From: Rhabdophis nuchalis
Lineage: Eukaryota > Chordata > Lepidosauria > Squamata > Natricidae
NCBI GenBank assembly: GCA_039707465.1
Contig: CM077644.1
Location: 139,608,962 to 139,672,961, forward strand
DNA: 64,000 nucleotides
Reading direction: 5' to 3'
The position numbers and the translations under genes are program-made. Of the stretch, positions 11,060 through 23,041 are shown one piece after another. A model generated the notes under the pieces. That model did no database searches. It had not been told where the DNA came from and was given only the letters and a program-made list of their open reading frames with translations. Numbering within the stretch: the stretch's first letter is position 1; each line of letters opens with the position of its first letter.

Positions 11060-12120
11060 TTTGTCAAGGCCTTTTTTTGGAAAAATGATGGCCAAATATG
11101 ACCTTTCTAGGCTTGTGCTTCGGTGTGCATATTTTCCAATGAGACAAACTGAGACAGGAAGATCATTTTATTACAATTTATCAGAATATTCAGACAAAAG
11201 GGATTCCTCATTCAAAGAGGGAACCCCGATCTTTAGCAAGGTGTTGATTACCATCTTCAAAGGGCTCCATGGCACGGGACCTAGCTATCTGCGAGATCGT
11301 ATCCTGTCCCATACATCCCTTCGACCAATTCGCTCGCACAGAGAGGGACTTCTCCGGGTGCCATCCACTAGGCAATGCCAGCGGGCGACTCCCAGGGGAA
11401 GGGCCTTCTCTGTCGCAGGCCCTATCCTATGGAACGACCTACCCCCCCCCCCCCCCCCGACCTCAGAACAACTCCGGACCTCCACTCCTTCCGCCGAAAG
11501 CTCAAAACTTATTTCTTCCAGCAGGCCGGCCTGGCCTAATCTATCTTTCCTGCCTCCAGTCTGCATATTTAAATTTTTAATTGGGTTTCTAGGGGTTTTA
11601 GTGTTTTAGGATTTTAGGTTTTAGTGCAGAGTTATAGTAGTTTAATCTGATTTTAGATATTTATATTGTTTTATGTTTGTATGTTTTATAATCCCCTGTG
11701 CACCGCCCCGAGTCCCTTCGGGGAGAGGGAGCGGTATACAAATAAAAATTTGATTGATTGATTGATTAGCTAACATCCCCTTTTATAGTTAACATAACAA
11801 AGAAACCTGAAAGAGGAAAGTTGATTGGACAGGATAACAGCATACATGTTTATTAAAATGAGGTCTGAAAGGGAATAAATTGTAAGGAGAAAGGTTGTTT
11901 AGAGTTCACAAGAGATAAGCCAGACCCCAAATTGTACTAACAAACTTTTCTTATCTGGAGCTAGTCTCCAACTTGTTTATCAGTTTAGGAATGTTAAAAG
12001 CTACTAAATCTTGAACATCAGTTTAAAAGAAATAATATAAATCAGATTAAAATACAAACTAACTATGTTAGCTAACAAATAACGAAGCCCATGTTATTTG
12101 TCCCTCATAATCCCCCCTTT
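11060..12120 (-). mobile_element. LTR-like sequence (possible 3' LTR of an endogenous retroelement), split by L2
   Basis: On the minus strand a polypurine-tract-like AAAGGGGGGA (about 12111-12120) is followed by TGAGGGAC (from 12107), a plausible LTR start. Further along are a TATA-like TATAAAAGG (about 11781-11789) and, beyond the L2 insertion, an AATAAA (about 11169-11176). This order of tract, U3, TATA box and polyadenylation signal fits an LTR. The other LTR, a primer-binding site and recognisable gag/pol/env were not found, so this is tentative. Confidence 0.35.
11232..11770 (+). mobile_element. L2 LINE 3' fragment
   Basis: Encodes the ORF2 C-terminus of an L2-type element in broken frames (FKGLHGTGPSYLRDRI, RPIRSHREGLLRVP, FSVAGPILWNDLP), then a 3' UTR with CACCGCCCCGAGTCCCTTCGG and a (GATT)n tail at about 11750-11768. 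The short tandem tail is characteristic of L2. A run of about 18 C at 11440-11458 breaks the reading frame. Confidence 0.8.
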
Positions 12121-15100
12121 GATGCTAAAGGGCAAATAAAAGATGCCCTTTCAGCATCACTAAAAAGAAGGTAGTTTGGACCAACAGGATCGGGGACCAA
12201 ATGCGCAGAAGAGTCCATCCAGGAAAAAAAAGAATAGGTAGAAAGCAGCACACAAAAATCACATTGGATTGGGCAGGCTCCCTGAAGAAAAGGGGGGGGG
12301 GGAAGAAACCAAAATCCCCAATTTCAATAACAAACACACACAAAAATGGAGCCAATTATGTCCAGACAGAGAGCCAGGAAAAAGTAAATGTCTCTAAAAA
12401 ATAGAGACAAAAAAAATGGTATTCACGTATACTATAATATAAAAACATAGGCTAAATATAAATAATATAAAAACATAGGCTAACCCTGTGAATAACAACG
12501 GGCATAACAATCAGTAGTGAATGCACATACACCTTGTATGTGTGCTGATAAAAAGCGATGACCATGAGGCCAAAGAGCAATTAAAAACACGGGGAAGACT
12601 CCAGTAGGTAGTAGCTTAATGACATCATCACAAACAAGCAATGCAGAAATAAGGTAGAAGGCAATGCCAATTGAGGAGCTTCAAACCAGGCAAATACAAT
12701 GTATAAGATAACATAGTATAAACAGCAGGCCCAAATATCCAAAAATAACCATCCTGAAGAGGTATTGTGATGTTGCAATGCAGTAGATACATTAAAAGTC
12801 CAAATTCAGTATGTCATATTCCCAAGAAAAATGACCCATGTGTGGAGGGATATGCAAATATGCAGGAGGCATAGATCATCCTGTATTATCCTAGAGACTG
12901 GGAAATAAGATCTATCTAGAAAAAAAAGGAAGAGTCAAAGAACTCCCAATAAAAAGGAATGTCCTCCATAGGAGGTATACATACCCAGAAATCTGCTAGC
13001 TCTAAACTTACAGCAAGGTAGAGGACATTCGAAGAGAGAGAGAAAAAATGTCCTACAAAGTCAATAGGTAACCTAGGTGTAATACTGGCTAACGTTCTTA
13101 GCATATTCCACGCCATGCCATTTCCGCGTTATCGAGCAAGAAATCGTCTGGCAGAAAAATAACGTAAATACAAGGTCATATATCCCCATAAGGTACTATC
13201 CCCACAAACTGCTACATCATGTCTCCCACAAGTATTCTCTGGAGGTACAGCAGATGGGTTTCTCCAAGGTATAGGTAGCATATAAATACATTTCAAACAC
13301 AGAGAACATGAACTAGAAATACACATAAGAAAAGCATAAGAATGATTACATACATGCAAACCAATATCCTAATGTCCTGTTAAGCCAATATAGCATCAGT
13401 CCTAGGACAAAGACAATCAGTCACATGGCAGACCAGCAACGCCAGTCATGCAGTAGGTCAAGTGGTGATCAGTTCGTGCAGCATCTGAAGTGATGAGCAG
13501 GAAAAGTGTAACCAAGACCGTCATATAGTTTCCAGTAGCGTGGAAAACTCATTCCAAAGCGGCTGTAGAGTCTCTGCATAGGTTATTATCAAAATGTACT
13601 GAATGAAAAGACAGCCACTAGTCATTAGTTCCAGGAAGCCAGGGTTCCAGTAGCACTCTCCACACATCTAGTAATATTTCCACTCAGGTTCCATATTGAT
13701 ATAGCGCTCAGTTAAGTCCACCAGCAGGAAAACAGGTTCTTCCTTCCAAACTTGGATATGCAAACCTTCTCCACTGGGGGTTCACGTGTTTAGACCAGGT
13801 GAGATGCGCAGCTTCCCTTGCTTGAAGGACCCATGGTCAGACAGGAGACAAATCAGCTGTAGAAAAAACTCATCGAAAGTCATAAATGCCATAACTGGCT
13901 CAGGCTGTTTCCAGCATCGGAATCAGATAAGACACCTGGACATCAGCCTGTTGCCACAGGTGCCAGAGAAATCAAAGGCCCAATGAGTGCAAGCCACAGC
14001 TCACCAGAACGCAAAGTGTCCATCTCCATGTTGCCACGATTCCACAGACTCTGATGATCTTCTGGATAAAATACCTTTAAATGGGTGAATGTCAAAGTGC
14101 AAACAGATTAAGTCACAATGTTAAGGATGGGGGGAAATCCAAATTTAGTTGAATAGAACTAGCCACGGTTGGCTCTTGAATAGGTGGAAGTATATAAGCA
14201 TGCAATGTAAAAGAAAGCTGCTAGGCAGAATTCCTTTTTTCTTAGAAAGACAAATCAGAAGAGATCAGCATATCAGCATAACAACAGAGTATGCTCCCAT
14301 ACAGAAATATAGCCAAAGGCAAAACCGGGACCCACCATTACTTAATATTAAAATTAATAACTCCTAAGCAAAAACATTTAATACTCTGTTTTAAATATTC
14401 TGGATAATACCTAAAATAAGGTCATTTAATATTCTGGATAATACCTAAAATAAGGTCGTACAATGTGGGAAAGCTAAATGAGAATGTATTCAACAGTTTC
14501 TGGATGGCTTTCACAATTAACAGTTGAAGAAAAAAAATCAATGTCCAGAGTTAGACTATACTTGTCCATGGAGGCTCTATCATAGATTGACAAAGTTTTA
14601 CTTTCTCCACACACACACACATCTCTCCACCCTGATTAGATGCCATGTTAAGGGGAAATGTAACTCAAGAAACTTAACACATTTCAGAATGTTAAGAGAA
14701 AAAGCACACAGGCTTTCACCGACCAGCAGTGAGTTATGTCTGGAGTGTCTGTTGTTTCAGGCAGATGATATACAAATCACCTTTGGGGGCAATATAACAA
14801 GAAAACAAGAGGATAGCTAGGAAGACAAAAGATTGCTCCCACCCCCCCACCCTTTCCCCATATAAAACTTTTGCTTGTAGGGGACTAGAACAAAACAGAA
14901 AACAGGAAGAAAATTACAATAACATTCTCCTGAAAAATTAAAGTTGGGGTGTCTCCCCTGTTGTAACCCATATTAGGGAAAGAATGTTGCAAACAATTGC
15001 CTAGTTGGGGCCAACAGTTGTGCTTTAGCAACAGATACAGGCATGGTTTCCCAATGCCTCCCTCCTAGGGCAGAGGGGCAAAAAAATAACCAGTCCAAAA

Positions 15101-15430
15101 TCACCCAGCAGGCCATCATAGCAGGAGTGGAATTCAGAGTTCTCCAGTTCTGTAGCCTGTGGCCATAAACATGAGACCAAATTGGTTCTCTATACAGGTT
15201 TCCTTCCCTGCCTTGGCTCCAAGGAAAAGGGAAACAAATTAAGCACAGAGTATACAGCAATTAATCATCTCTTTGCAGTAGCCAGGAGTTCCAAAAGCAC
15301 ATGATGTATATAAAATAACATCGGAGTGGTCCTTTGACAAGAATGCCCTCCAACGCATTATGTAGAATATATCCAAACTAAAATGCAAAGGAAAATCACC
15401 TAAAGTTTACAAACTCACACACAATACCAA
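12120..15430. other. Unresolved AT-rich stretch in spacer 1
   Basis: No gene recognised. On the minus strand this would be upstream of the putative LTR and could be decayed internal retroelement sequence. Visible structure is limited to a tandem duplication near 12436-12482, another at 14391-14457, and a short CA run near 14610. Confidence 0.3.
14391..14457. repeat. Tandem duplication of about 30 bp
   Basis: The phrase AATATTCTGGATAATACC with its flank occurs twice in direct tandem. Confidence 0.85.
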
Positions 15431-15435
15431 AAACA

Positions 15436-15640
15436 GAATATCACAGTTGAATGGACCCTTCAAGGTCTTTAGGTACAACCCCCTGCTGTAAAAAATGCTA
15501 TTTAATTTCCTCCTAAAACTTCCAGGTAATGAAGCAACCACAGCCCCTGGAGACAATAATCTCATTGATGAATTAGTCCACAATCGGGAAATCTTCTCTA
15601 GTTCTAGATCTGTTCCCTCCCTGATTAGTTACTAGCTATT
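15436..15640 (-). mobile_element. CR1 3' UTR-like fragment
   Basis: Begins with a decayed form of the CR1 3' end read in reverse (AATATCACAG..., GGTACAACCCCCTGC) followed by further CR1 3' UTR-like sequence. No coding part remains. Confidence 0.5.
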
Positions 15641-15735
15641 ACACATTGCTCTGCCTTATGGCACTCTGTCTGTGTGTGCATAAGAAGAGATCGGACGTTG
15701 CTGTGCTCCTCCCTTCACAGGCAAAAGGGATAAAC

Positions 15736-15754
15736 GGGGGGGGGGGGGGGGGAA
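15736..15754. repeat. Poly-G run
   Basis: An uninterrupted G homopolymer of roughly 19 bases, prone to sequencing-length error. Confidence 0.9.
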
Positions 15755-16518
15755 GCGAAAAGGAACAGAAGAGAAAATGCACCCCCCTTTCCTGCTCAGA
15801 TACAATTTGAAATGCAAAATGAATTTTGCATTAACTTGAATCTGCTGTCAAGAAGTTAATCTTAACTACATTCCTTCAGTTTTAGGCAGAAAGAAAGAAA
15901 TCACTCAGAAGAAAACCTCTAAAACCATCATGCACAAACATAATGCAGATCTTTCTTAATTTAAGAAAGAATAGAAAATAACTCCTTCAGAAAAGTTAGT
16001 CCTGGTTAGGGAGAGTCCGGCGCTTCTTTGCCACTGGCAGGGATGCCGGGCACCCCATCCTCTGCCCCACCTGCCACCCCCAAATGAGCCGGCAAGCTGG
16101 CAATCGGCTGGCTGCTTCTAATCTGTCTCTGCGCCTGCACCCTCGCTCGACCGCGCTGCCCTCTCGCTTTTCTCCCTGCCTCCTCCGGCCACTGATGCTG
16201 GCCAAGAGAAAACAGAAAACAAGTCTGTAGAGGAGGAGGAGGGCACTTGGCTCTGCGATGTGCACCGGGGAACTAGGAATGAAAGCATTTTCAGGTGGCA
16301 GCACGTGCTGGAACTGCCTGCCACCTGAAACACGACGCACTTGTTTGGCTTCTGCACGAACCCTTTTTTGAATCGGGAGGGGATTGTGATGCTGCCACCC
16401 AAAAATGCTTTCATTGCGAAGGCTTTGAACGCCATTCCCCGGGCTGCTTCGGGAATCAGGCTCACCGCATGGAATTACCCAAAAATGTGACGTACGGAGC
16501 GGGTGGGTGGAGCTACAT

Positions 16519-16587
16519 TCGGAGTATAAGACGCACCCAGATTTTTGCCCTCTCTTTGGGGGTAAAAAGGTGTGTCTTATACTCCGA
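16519..16587. mobile_element. Tiny hairpin MITE (69 bp)
   Basis: TCGGAGTATAAGACGCACC at the left and its near-perfect complement GGTGTGTCTTATACTCCGA at the right enclose a core of about 30 bp. The unit can fold into one hairpin. The duplicate at 48221-48289 differs by one base in the left arm. Confidence 0.6.
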
Positions 16588-16931
16588 AAAATATTTACAT
16601 TTATTCTTTCAGTAAATCTAATGAGTGAAAATTCCAGCTTTTTTTCTACTACACCCAAACATGACAAATAAAGGTTAATACAGTAGTTCTCAATTTATGA
16701 GCAATCAAAATTACAACTTACCTGAAAAAGGAGACTTGGAACCAAGATTTGAAGTTTCAATGGTTGAGCCCCCATGTTCACATGGTTATATTTCAGGTGT
16801 TCAGTCACATTTATGGTTATTTACAGCATAGTGAACAAACAGTTCTGCTTAACAACTGCAGCATATGTTTGATGACTGTGGTTTTTGCATTTACGATAGC
16901 TGCAAAGACATAAAAGCTGCCATTACAAAGG

Positions 16932-17626
<695 letters not shown>

Positions 17627-18060
17627 TATATGCAGGCTCCATTATGATAACACAAAGACAGCTTTAGTGAATTGTCTCTAAGCAGGTGTGTCCTCATTTC
17701 TCATAAAGTAGATAAGAACTCAATTTCACTCCTTTCTGTGCCTAACTGACCATTCTGTAAGTGAAATAAGTGATAACCACAAACATACTCTTTGGGTTTT
17801 GGCATCAGTGTGAAACAAAAACTCAGTATAAAATGGCAATGTTAATATTTATGTACCGGTACTTATTTATAAAGTTGATTTTTAATACATTTGAAAGGAT
17901 ATGAACCTGAACATAAAATTTTTATTTTTTTCTTTACTGAAAATTCTTGATAAGTGTTTGCAATATTCCGTACTTAAGAGATAATGTTTTTATTACGTTT
18001 CCATCTAGACTTTTCACACACACACACTTCCACAGTAGATGGAAAAGTAATAAACACATT

Positions 18061-18061
18061 G

Positions 18062-18106
<45 letters not shown>
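18061..18106. repeat. (GT)n microsatellite
   Basis: GT tract with one interruption. The copy at 49073-49106 is shorter. Confidence 0.9.
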
Positions 18107-18109
<3 letters not shown>

Positions 18110-18269
18110 TTAATTTTTTTTAAATTAAATCTAGATCATATTGTACGCAATCCACTAAAAATCAGTAGATTGTTTCCTGGTTTAGTTAAGCTTTACAGTT
18201 GTGATAATGTTAATACAATAGTAAAAGAAGAATGTTTGAATTCTTCACCAGATGCATTGACCAACTCAC

Positions 18270-18335
18270 CTGATGTCTCTGGGAGTGTTCCATCCTCCTC
18301 CAGGACGGCTTCTGGAGAGGCATCAGGGGAAGCAT
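18270..18335 (-). other. Possible 3' UTR or alternative exon of the unidentified gene
   Basis: Sixty-six bases bounded by a good acceptor (CCTCCCTCAG) and donor (GTGAGT) on the minus strand, downstream of the stop codon of the gene at 18499-20288. In one frame it reads SPDASPEAVLEEDGTLPETS, with the same acidic Ser/Pro composition as the coding exons, but its phase (1) does not match the phase-0 donors of exons 7 and 8. It may be a 3' UTR exon (a GT donor follows the stop at about 18490) or a degenerate former exon. The second copy is near 49269-49334, with two base changes. Confidence 0.35.
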
Positions 18336-18498
18336 CTGAGGGAGGAATCAAAGGCTATTATTAGTACAAACACTTTACACTTTCTGGAGTTAATTGTCAT
18401 CACCCACCCTTAGTTGGCCCTGCATGGCACAGCTCCTTGCTTCATTGAGCTGCAAAAGACTCTTTGACATGAAGAATCTGAAGTTGATACCTTTTAAA

Positions 18499-20288
18499 TT
18501 AATCGGAGTCTTCCTCGAGGCTGCTGATGTCTCCAAGAGTGGCTTCCGAGTCAGAATCCTGTGAACGATAGAGATTCTTCTTCAGCCACAAGGGCAAAAG
18601 AGACCTAGAAGTCCTCAAAAGAGGGTCTTTACATTGGGGATGAAAAAAATAGGCTCTCTACTCTTTGCCTCCATCCCTCCCCAAGAGAAAACACTTTCTT
18701 ACCCATGGACTGGAAGCATCCCTGACCTCGGAAGCCACTGCAGCCTCGTCCCAGCTTCCCTCTGACACCTCCTCCAGAAGCGCAAGAGAGTCCACGTCCT
18801 CCAGGCTGCTGGATGTGGAGCCCACCACAACCTTCATAGAATCCTGCAAATGAAAACATCCAGGCATTCAACTCCTTTGTGCCAAGAGGAAGAAGGCCTT
18901 TGGAAGCCTTAAGCCTGGGAGGATCTATTGCACCATTTCCCCCTCCCCTATCAGGACTTGTGGCATAGCCTTCCTCGGCCCCATTGCCAAAGCCTTCTTA
19001 CCTCTGAAGAAGATATCTCCTCGTCCCCATTGGGAGGTGTAGTGGGCTCCACATCCGCAGCTTCAGAGCTACTGTCCAGAGGAAGAAGGAGAAATGGTAA
19101 GGAATGAAGATAGCTCAGCTTCCCCTTTCCATGATGATGAGCCACCTTCTCTCCCTGCAAGCCCTTGTGAACCAGCAGGGATCTTTTCCTGCCCAGGTGC
19201 TACCTACCTTGAAGGACGCAGACTCTGCTGATCTGGAGGGGATTTCCCTGGAAGGGCTTCTTCCAATGGATCCTGGAAAAACAATACAAAAATTCTATCT
19301 GTTGGCACATCAACACCTTCACAGAGACAAGGCTTCTGCCATTCGCACGAGGAGGAGAGGGACAAGGCTTACCACTTCGGACGGGCTCTCCTGTATGGGA
19401 GGGAGGCTGGGTTGCCACCTCTGGGTTGTGAGACGCCTGGGGAGAGAATGAAGGGCCAATTAAAACTAGCCCTGAGCCCTTTTAAAGAGTGAACACATGG
19501 AGGCTCTAGCAGAAGCAGAAGTATAGGGTAGAAATACCTCCCCTCTGGAAAACCTTTCTTCTAGCCTTTCTCTTTAGGACTTTAGCAGCCACCTTCATGG
19601 GGGCTTCAGAATCCCTCAGCTGAGAATACATACCTCCAGAGATAATTCTCAGGCATCACGTCTTCATCACATCTGGTGTTGTGGTATGAATCCATGAATA
19701 TCTGAAAGTAAGGATTGTAAAAATCAAAGTTCTCTGTTAGATTGAGTTTGCTAGGGTGGCCAGGTTCCCCAAGTGAGGTTTTGAGGCAAGAACCCCCACT
19801 GGCCATGTTGCAAAATCATCCTTACCCCTGTTGATGAAGACGTGCCACCTTGCTGCACAACCCGGTCCTGTGCCTCGTCACACCTGATCAAAAGAAGAGG
19901 TGAAACATGTCAAAGAACATGCAGTTATCTCAGCCTCCCCTTTCTAAGGCCTGCCAATTGGCCTGCCCAACTTTGGCCCCCGCAAGCCCCTTAGGGATAC
20001 CATAAGGGAGACTCTTACAGATTCTTTTACAATGCAACAATGGTGCCCCACCCTGCCTAGGTTTTAAGGAGAAGATCATGGTACCTATCAGGTGGCACAG
20101 GAATATCTTCTTCGCTACCCTTCGTGCAGCAGAAGAGCGCGGAACACCTTTTCCAGATGTTCTGTGAAGAGAAGAGAAATAGACACGAGTCAGTCAGAAG
20201 ACATGGAAAGCATCACTTTTCCCCCTGCTGCCGGTTTCTTGGCATCTGTGATGGCCACACTTACTCTCAACAGCCTTCTGGCAGCCAT
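18499..20288 (-). CDS. Unidentified nine-exon acidic protein, copy A (208 aa)
   Basis: I do not recognise this gene. Nine coding exons on the minus strand join with consistent GT-AG sites and phases: 20265-20288, 20085-20161, 19826-19883, 19634-19701, 19373-19436, 19208-19272, 19002-19071, 18703-18843 and 18499-18558. They total 627 nt, from an ATG in a fair Kozak context (in-frame stop upstream) to TAA. Exon 1 may begin at an acceptor near 20367. The N-terminus MAARRLLRNIWKRCSALFCC is basic and ends in two cysteines, which could be lipid-modified; there is no signal peptide. From about residue 90 the chain is acidic and Ser/Pro-rich with SSSEAADVEP, SSSLEDVDSLALLEE and a final DISSLEEDSD, probably disordered. 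Several exons start with Asp-Ser, suggesting exon duplication. Nothing shows the function. Splicing is predicted by eye, but nine fitting junctions are unlikely by chance. Confidence 0.72.
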
Positions 20289-20514
20289 CCCTGAAGAGTT
20301 GTCTCTTCAGACAAACTGACAACCTCGTTCCCTCGGCAACCAGGTAAACAATGGCCACATTCTAAGCCTGCAAAAGGAAGGCATCTCATCTGGGACAAGG
20401 AGTGGCCTGTGGCTGACTCTCTTGGTGGCCTTTGGCCACTGCCTTCCATGTGGGAAACTGTCTGTTCATGAACAACAGAGAACCACAATCATTGTGGCAC
20501 AAAGCACAGAGGGA

Positions 20515-20935
20515 ATCATAGAATCCTAGGGTGCAAAGGACTTTTAGTTCAACTTCTTGCCCAAGAAATGGCTCCTCATACCACCTCAGACAAATGATTG
20601 CCCAATCTTTTCTTGAAAATCTCCACAATGGAGCACACCCAATGCTGGGAAACAAACTGTTTCATTGTTTAATGCTTCTCACTGTCAGGAAATTCCTCCT
20701 TTCTTCCACGGTTGGATCTCACTCTGATGAGCTTCCACTTCATGCCCTTCCCTCAGCTGCTATGGAGAATCAACACCCTCTTCTCTGTGGCCTCCCTGCA
20801 AGTATTGGGAGACTCCTCTCATATCTCCCCTCCTTCTTTTCTTCAAGGGGCCCTAGAACCCAAACTGCTTCTCAGCTGGCCTTCTTGGACAATTTCCTCT
20901 TCCTTTCCTTTTTGTGCCAGCACAGACTGGCATTC
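20515..20935 (-). mobile_element. CR1-like 3' region
   Basis: Starts with AATCATAGAATCCTAGGG, the reverse reading of a CR1 3' terminus, followed by CR1 3' UTR-like sequence. Open frames across it are not conserved protein. The matching copy is at 51520-51940. Confidence 0.6.
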
Positions 20936-21307
20936 TTGCTCACCGGTTAGTGGGTCGCAATCATGTCTGCTTAGAGGAAAACATATTTTGTTTTTGCTAA
21001 TATACATTTTCAGATTTGTGTTTAAGGGGCCCTGAACCTCTTACACACAGTATAAAATCTGATATTTCCAATAAAATAACAAGACTCAGCAAAACAAAAC
21101 AAAACAACAACACAACCCATTCTTCCCAGTTCTGCTGACAAAACATTAAATCCAGAGACTTTGTCTGGCTATTGGATGAGGGAATAAATGGGGAACTCAT
21201 CAAATTTGCAGATGACACCAAGCTGGCAGGAATAGCCAACACTCCAGAAGATAGGCTTAAGATACAGAAGGATCTTGACAAACTTAAATATTGGGCACTA
21301 TCTAACA

Positions 21308-22066
21308 CAGCGTTTTTCAACCACTGTGCCGTGGCACACTAGTGTGCCGTGAGATATTGTCTGGTGTGGGAAAAATTCCAATTTCATCCGTAACATGCGG
21401 CTTCGGCTCACAAATAGACCAATCATTAGAACATTAGAAATGTTCACACTCACCAAGCAATGGCAAGGTGTTCACACTACTGCACTGTGTGAGATAATAG
21501 TTAAACATTTAAAAACTCTCGAGGAGAAGTTGTCATTTTATTTCTCTTCAGTCTCCACTGAATGCCTTGACTGGGTTAGGGACCCTTATAGCTCAGCATC
21601 AGTTGGTGGAAAGGACATGACTTTACAGGAGCAGGAGGAACTAACTGAACTGAGACAAAATCGTGGTTTCAAGCTAAGATTTGCTGATCTACCTTTGGAC
21701 AGTTTTTGGTTGGATACTGCCAAGGAGTTCCCCGTTCTGGCAAACAAAGCTATTTTGACATTGCTCCCATTTTCCACTACATATCTGTGTGAGATGAGCT
21801 TTTCAAGCCTGATTGCTATAAAAACTAAAGACAGAGAGAGACTGAGAGCTGTTGACGAAGAGCTACGTGTGTGTCTTTCTTCGATTCCTGCCAGAATATC
21901 AGCTTTGTGTTCAGCCAAACAGGCCCAGGTTTCGCACTGAGTAAGTAAACAGAAATATGAACAATTATAAAATACTTTTTAACATTTTCTAATGGTGGTG
22001 GTGTGCCTCGTGATTTTTTTTCATGAAAAAAGTGTGCCTTTGCACAAAAAAGGTTGAAAAACACTG
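21308..22066 (+). mobile_element. hAT transposon, internally deleted, with 8-bp target duplication
   Basis: Termini CAGCGTTTTTCAACC and GGTTGAAAAACACTG are inverted. The flanks are a perfect direct duplication ATCTAACA (21300-21307 and 22067-22074), the 8-bp size expected of hAT. About 760 bp, keeping only the transposase C-terminal part between short ends. The second copy at 52313-53076 is 5 bp longer near its left end. Confidence 0.9.
21395..21940 (+). pseudogene. hAT transposase C-terminal fragment (hATC dimerisation region)
   Basis: A 181-codon open frame. The C-terminal block contains [20 protein letters not shown] followed by [19 protein letters not shown], the pattern of the hATC dimerisation domain in Charlie/ZBED5-like transposases. 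The BED zinc finger and the first catalytic Asp region are missing, so it cannot be a complete transposase. The frame lies wholly inside the element ends. The copy at 52354-52950 has a 5-bp difference upstream that lengthens the open frame at its N-terminus and one Pro-to-Leu change. Confidence 0.8.
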
Positions 22067-22150
22067 ATCTAACAAAATGAAATTCAATAGTGAAAAGAGT
22101 AAGGTTCTACGTTTAGGCAAGAAAAACAAAACGCACAAGTACAGTATAGG

Positions 22151-22610
22151 CTCATGATGGTGAACCTAGGTTACATGTGCCACAGGTGGCATGTGGAGCT
22201 ATTTGTCATGGCACGCAAGGCGTTGCCCTGTCAGCGCTCTGGCCAGCTGAGTTTGGCCTTCTTTTGACCCCATTTTTCACCCTCTGGGCTAAAACCGGCC
22301 CTATGAGCAAAATCAGAAGTCTGTTCCCGAACTTCCAGTTTCCTGTATGGCCGGTTTTTCGCGCTCCAGATGCTTCAGGGAAGGCCCCGAAGCCTCCGGA
22401 GGGCCTCTGGGAGGGTGGGTGGCTGTTTTCACCCTCCCCAGGATCCTATAAAGCCTCTGGAGCCTGGGGAGGGCAAAAAAAGCCTGCCAAAAATGGGAGG
22501 GGGGAGCGTTGGTCTTGCACATAGCATTATGGGTGTGGCACACCTGTGCATGACTCCCCTGTGCTCCCCCCACTTTTGGCACGTGAGCCACAAAAAGTTC
22601 ACCATCACTG
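22151..22610. mobile_element. hAT-like MITE of the ATGGTGAACCT type
   Basis: Left end CATGATGGTGAACCT and right end AGTTCACCATCACTG are inverted. GTATAGG flanks both sides (22144-22150 and 22611-22617). The core has the CCCCAGGCTCC-type palindromic phrases also seen in the MITE at 28865-29757. Copy at 53161-53620. Confidence 0.7.
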
Positions 22611-22618
22611 GTATAGGT

Positions 22619-23010
22619 CAGTGGTGGGCAAACTCATTAGTCAACAGAGCCAAATATCAACAATACCACGATTGAAATTTCTTTTGAGAGCCGGAAGGTG
22701 TGGCCTGTTTTGTGGGAGTGGCTCAGCGGTCATGTGACTAGGTGGGCGTGGCCAACTTGGAAAATGTGGTGAAACTCACTTAACGACGGTCTTGGTTAAC
22801 AACCAAACTTTTAGGCTCAATTGTCGTTCTTTTTTTCTTTCTTTCTTTCTTTCTCTCTCTCTTTCTTTCTTTCTTTCTCTCTTTCTCTCTCTCTCCATTT
22901 CTCTCTCTCTCTCTCTCTCTTTTTCTCTTTCTCTCTCTTTCTTTCTCTCTCTTTCTCTTTCTTTCTCTTTCTTTCTTTCTTTCCCTCTTTCTTTCTCTCT
23001 CTCTTTTTCT

Positions 23011-23041
<31 letters not shown>

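Larger units (their letters stand above)
7877..16010. other. Spacer 1 between duplicon copies
   Basis: Sequence not shared with the other copies. It contains a hAT MITE (8104-8356), the terminal HSD3B exon (9150-9964), an LTR-like region split by L2 (11060-12120) and a CR1 tail (15436-15640). Nothing definite was recognised at 10080-11050 or 12120-15430 apart from short tandem duplications, although the latter stretch may be internal sequence of the LTR element. Confidence 0.6.
21145..22141 (+). mobile_element. CR1 reverse transcriptase fragment split by a hAT insertion
   Basis: Left part (21145-21307) encodes GELIKFADDTKLAGIAN followed by a PEDRLKIQKDLDKLKYWAL-like block, which includes the RT catalytic FADD. 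The right part (22075-22141) continues with NKMKFNSEKSKVLRLGKKN. Together they give a short stretch of CR1 ORF2. The interruption is the hAT at 21308-22066. Confidence 0.75.
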
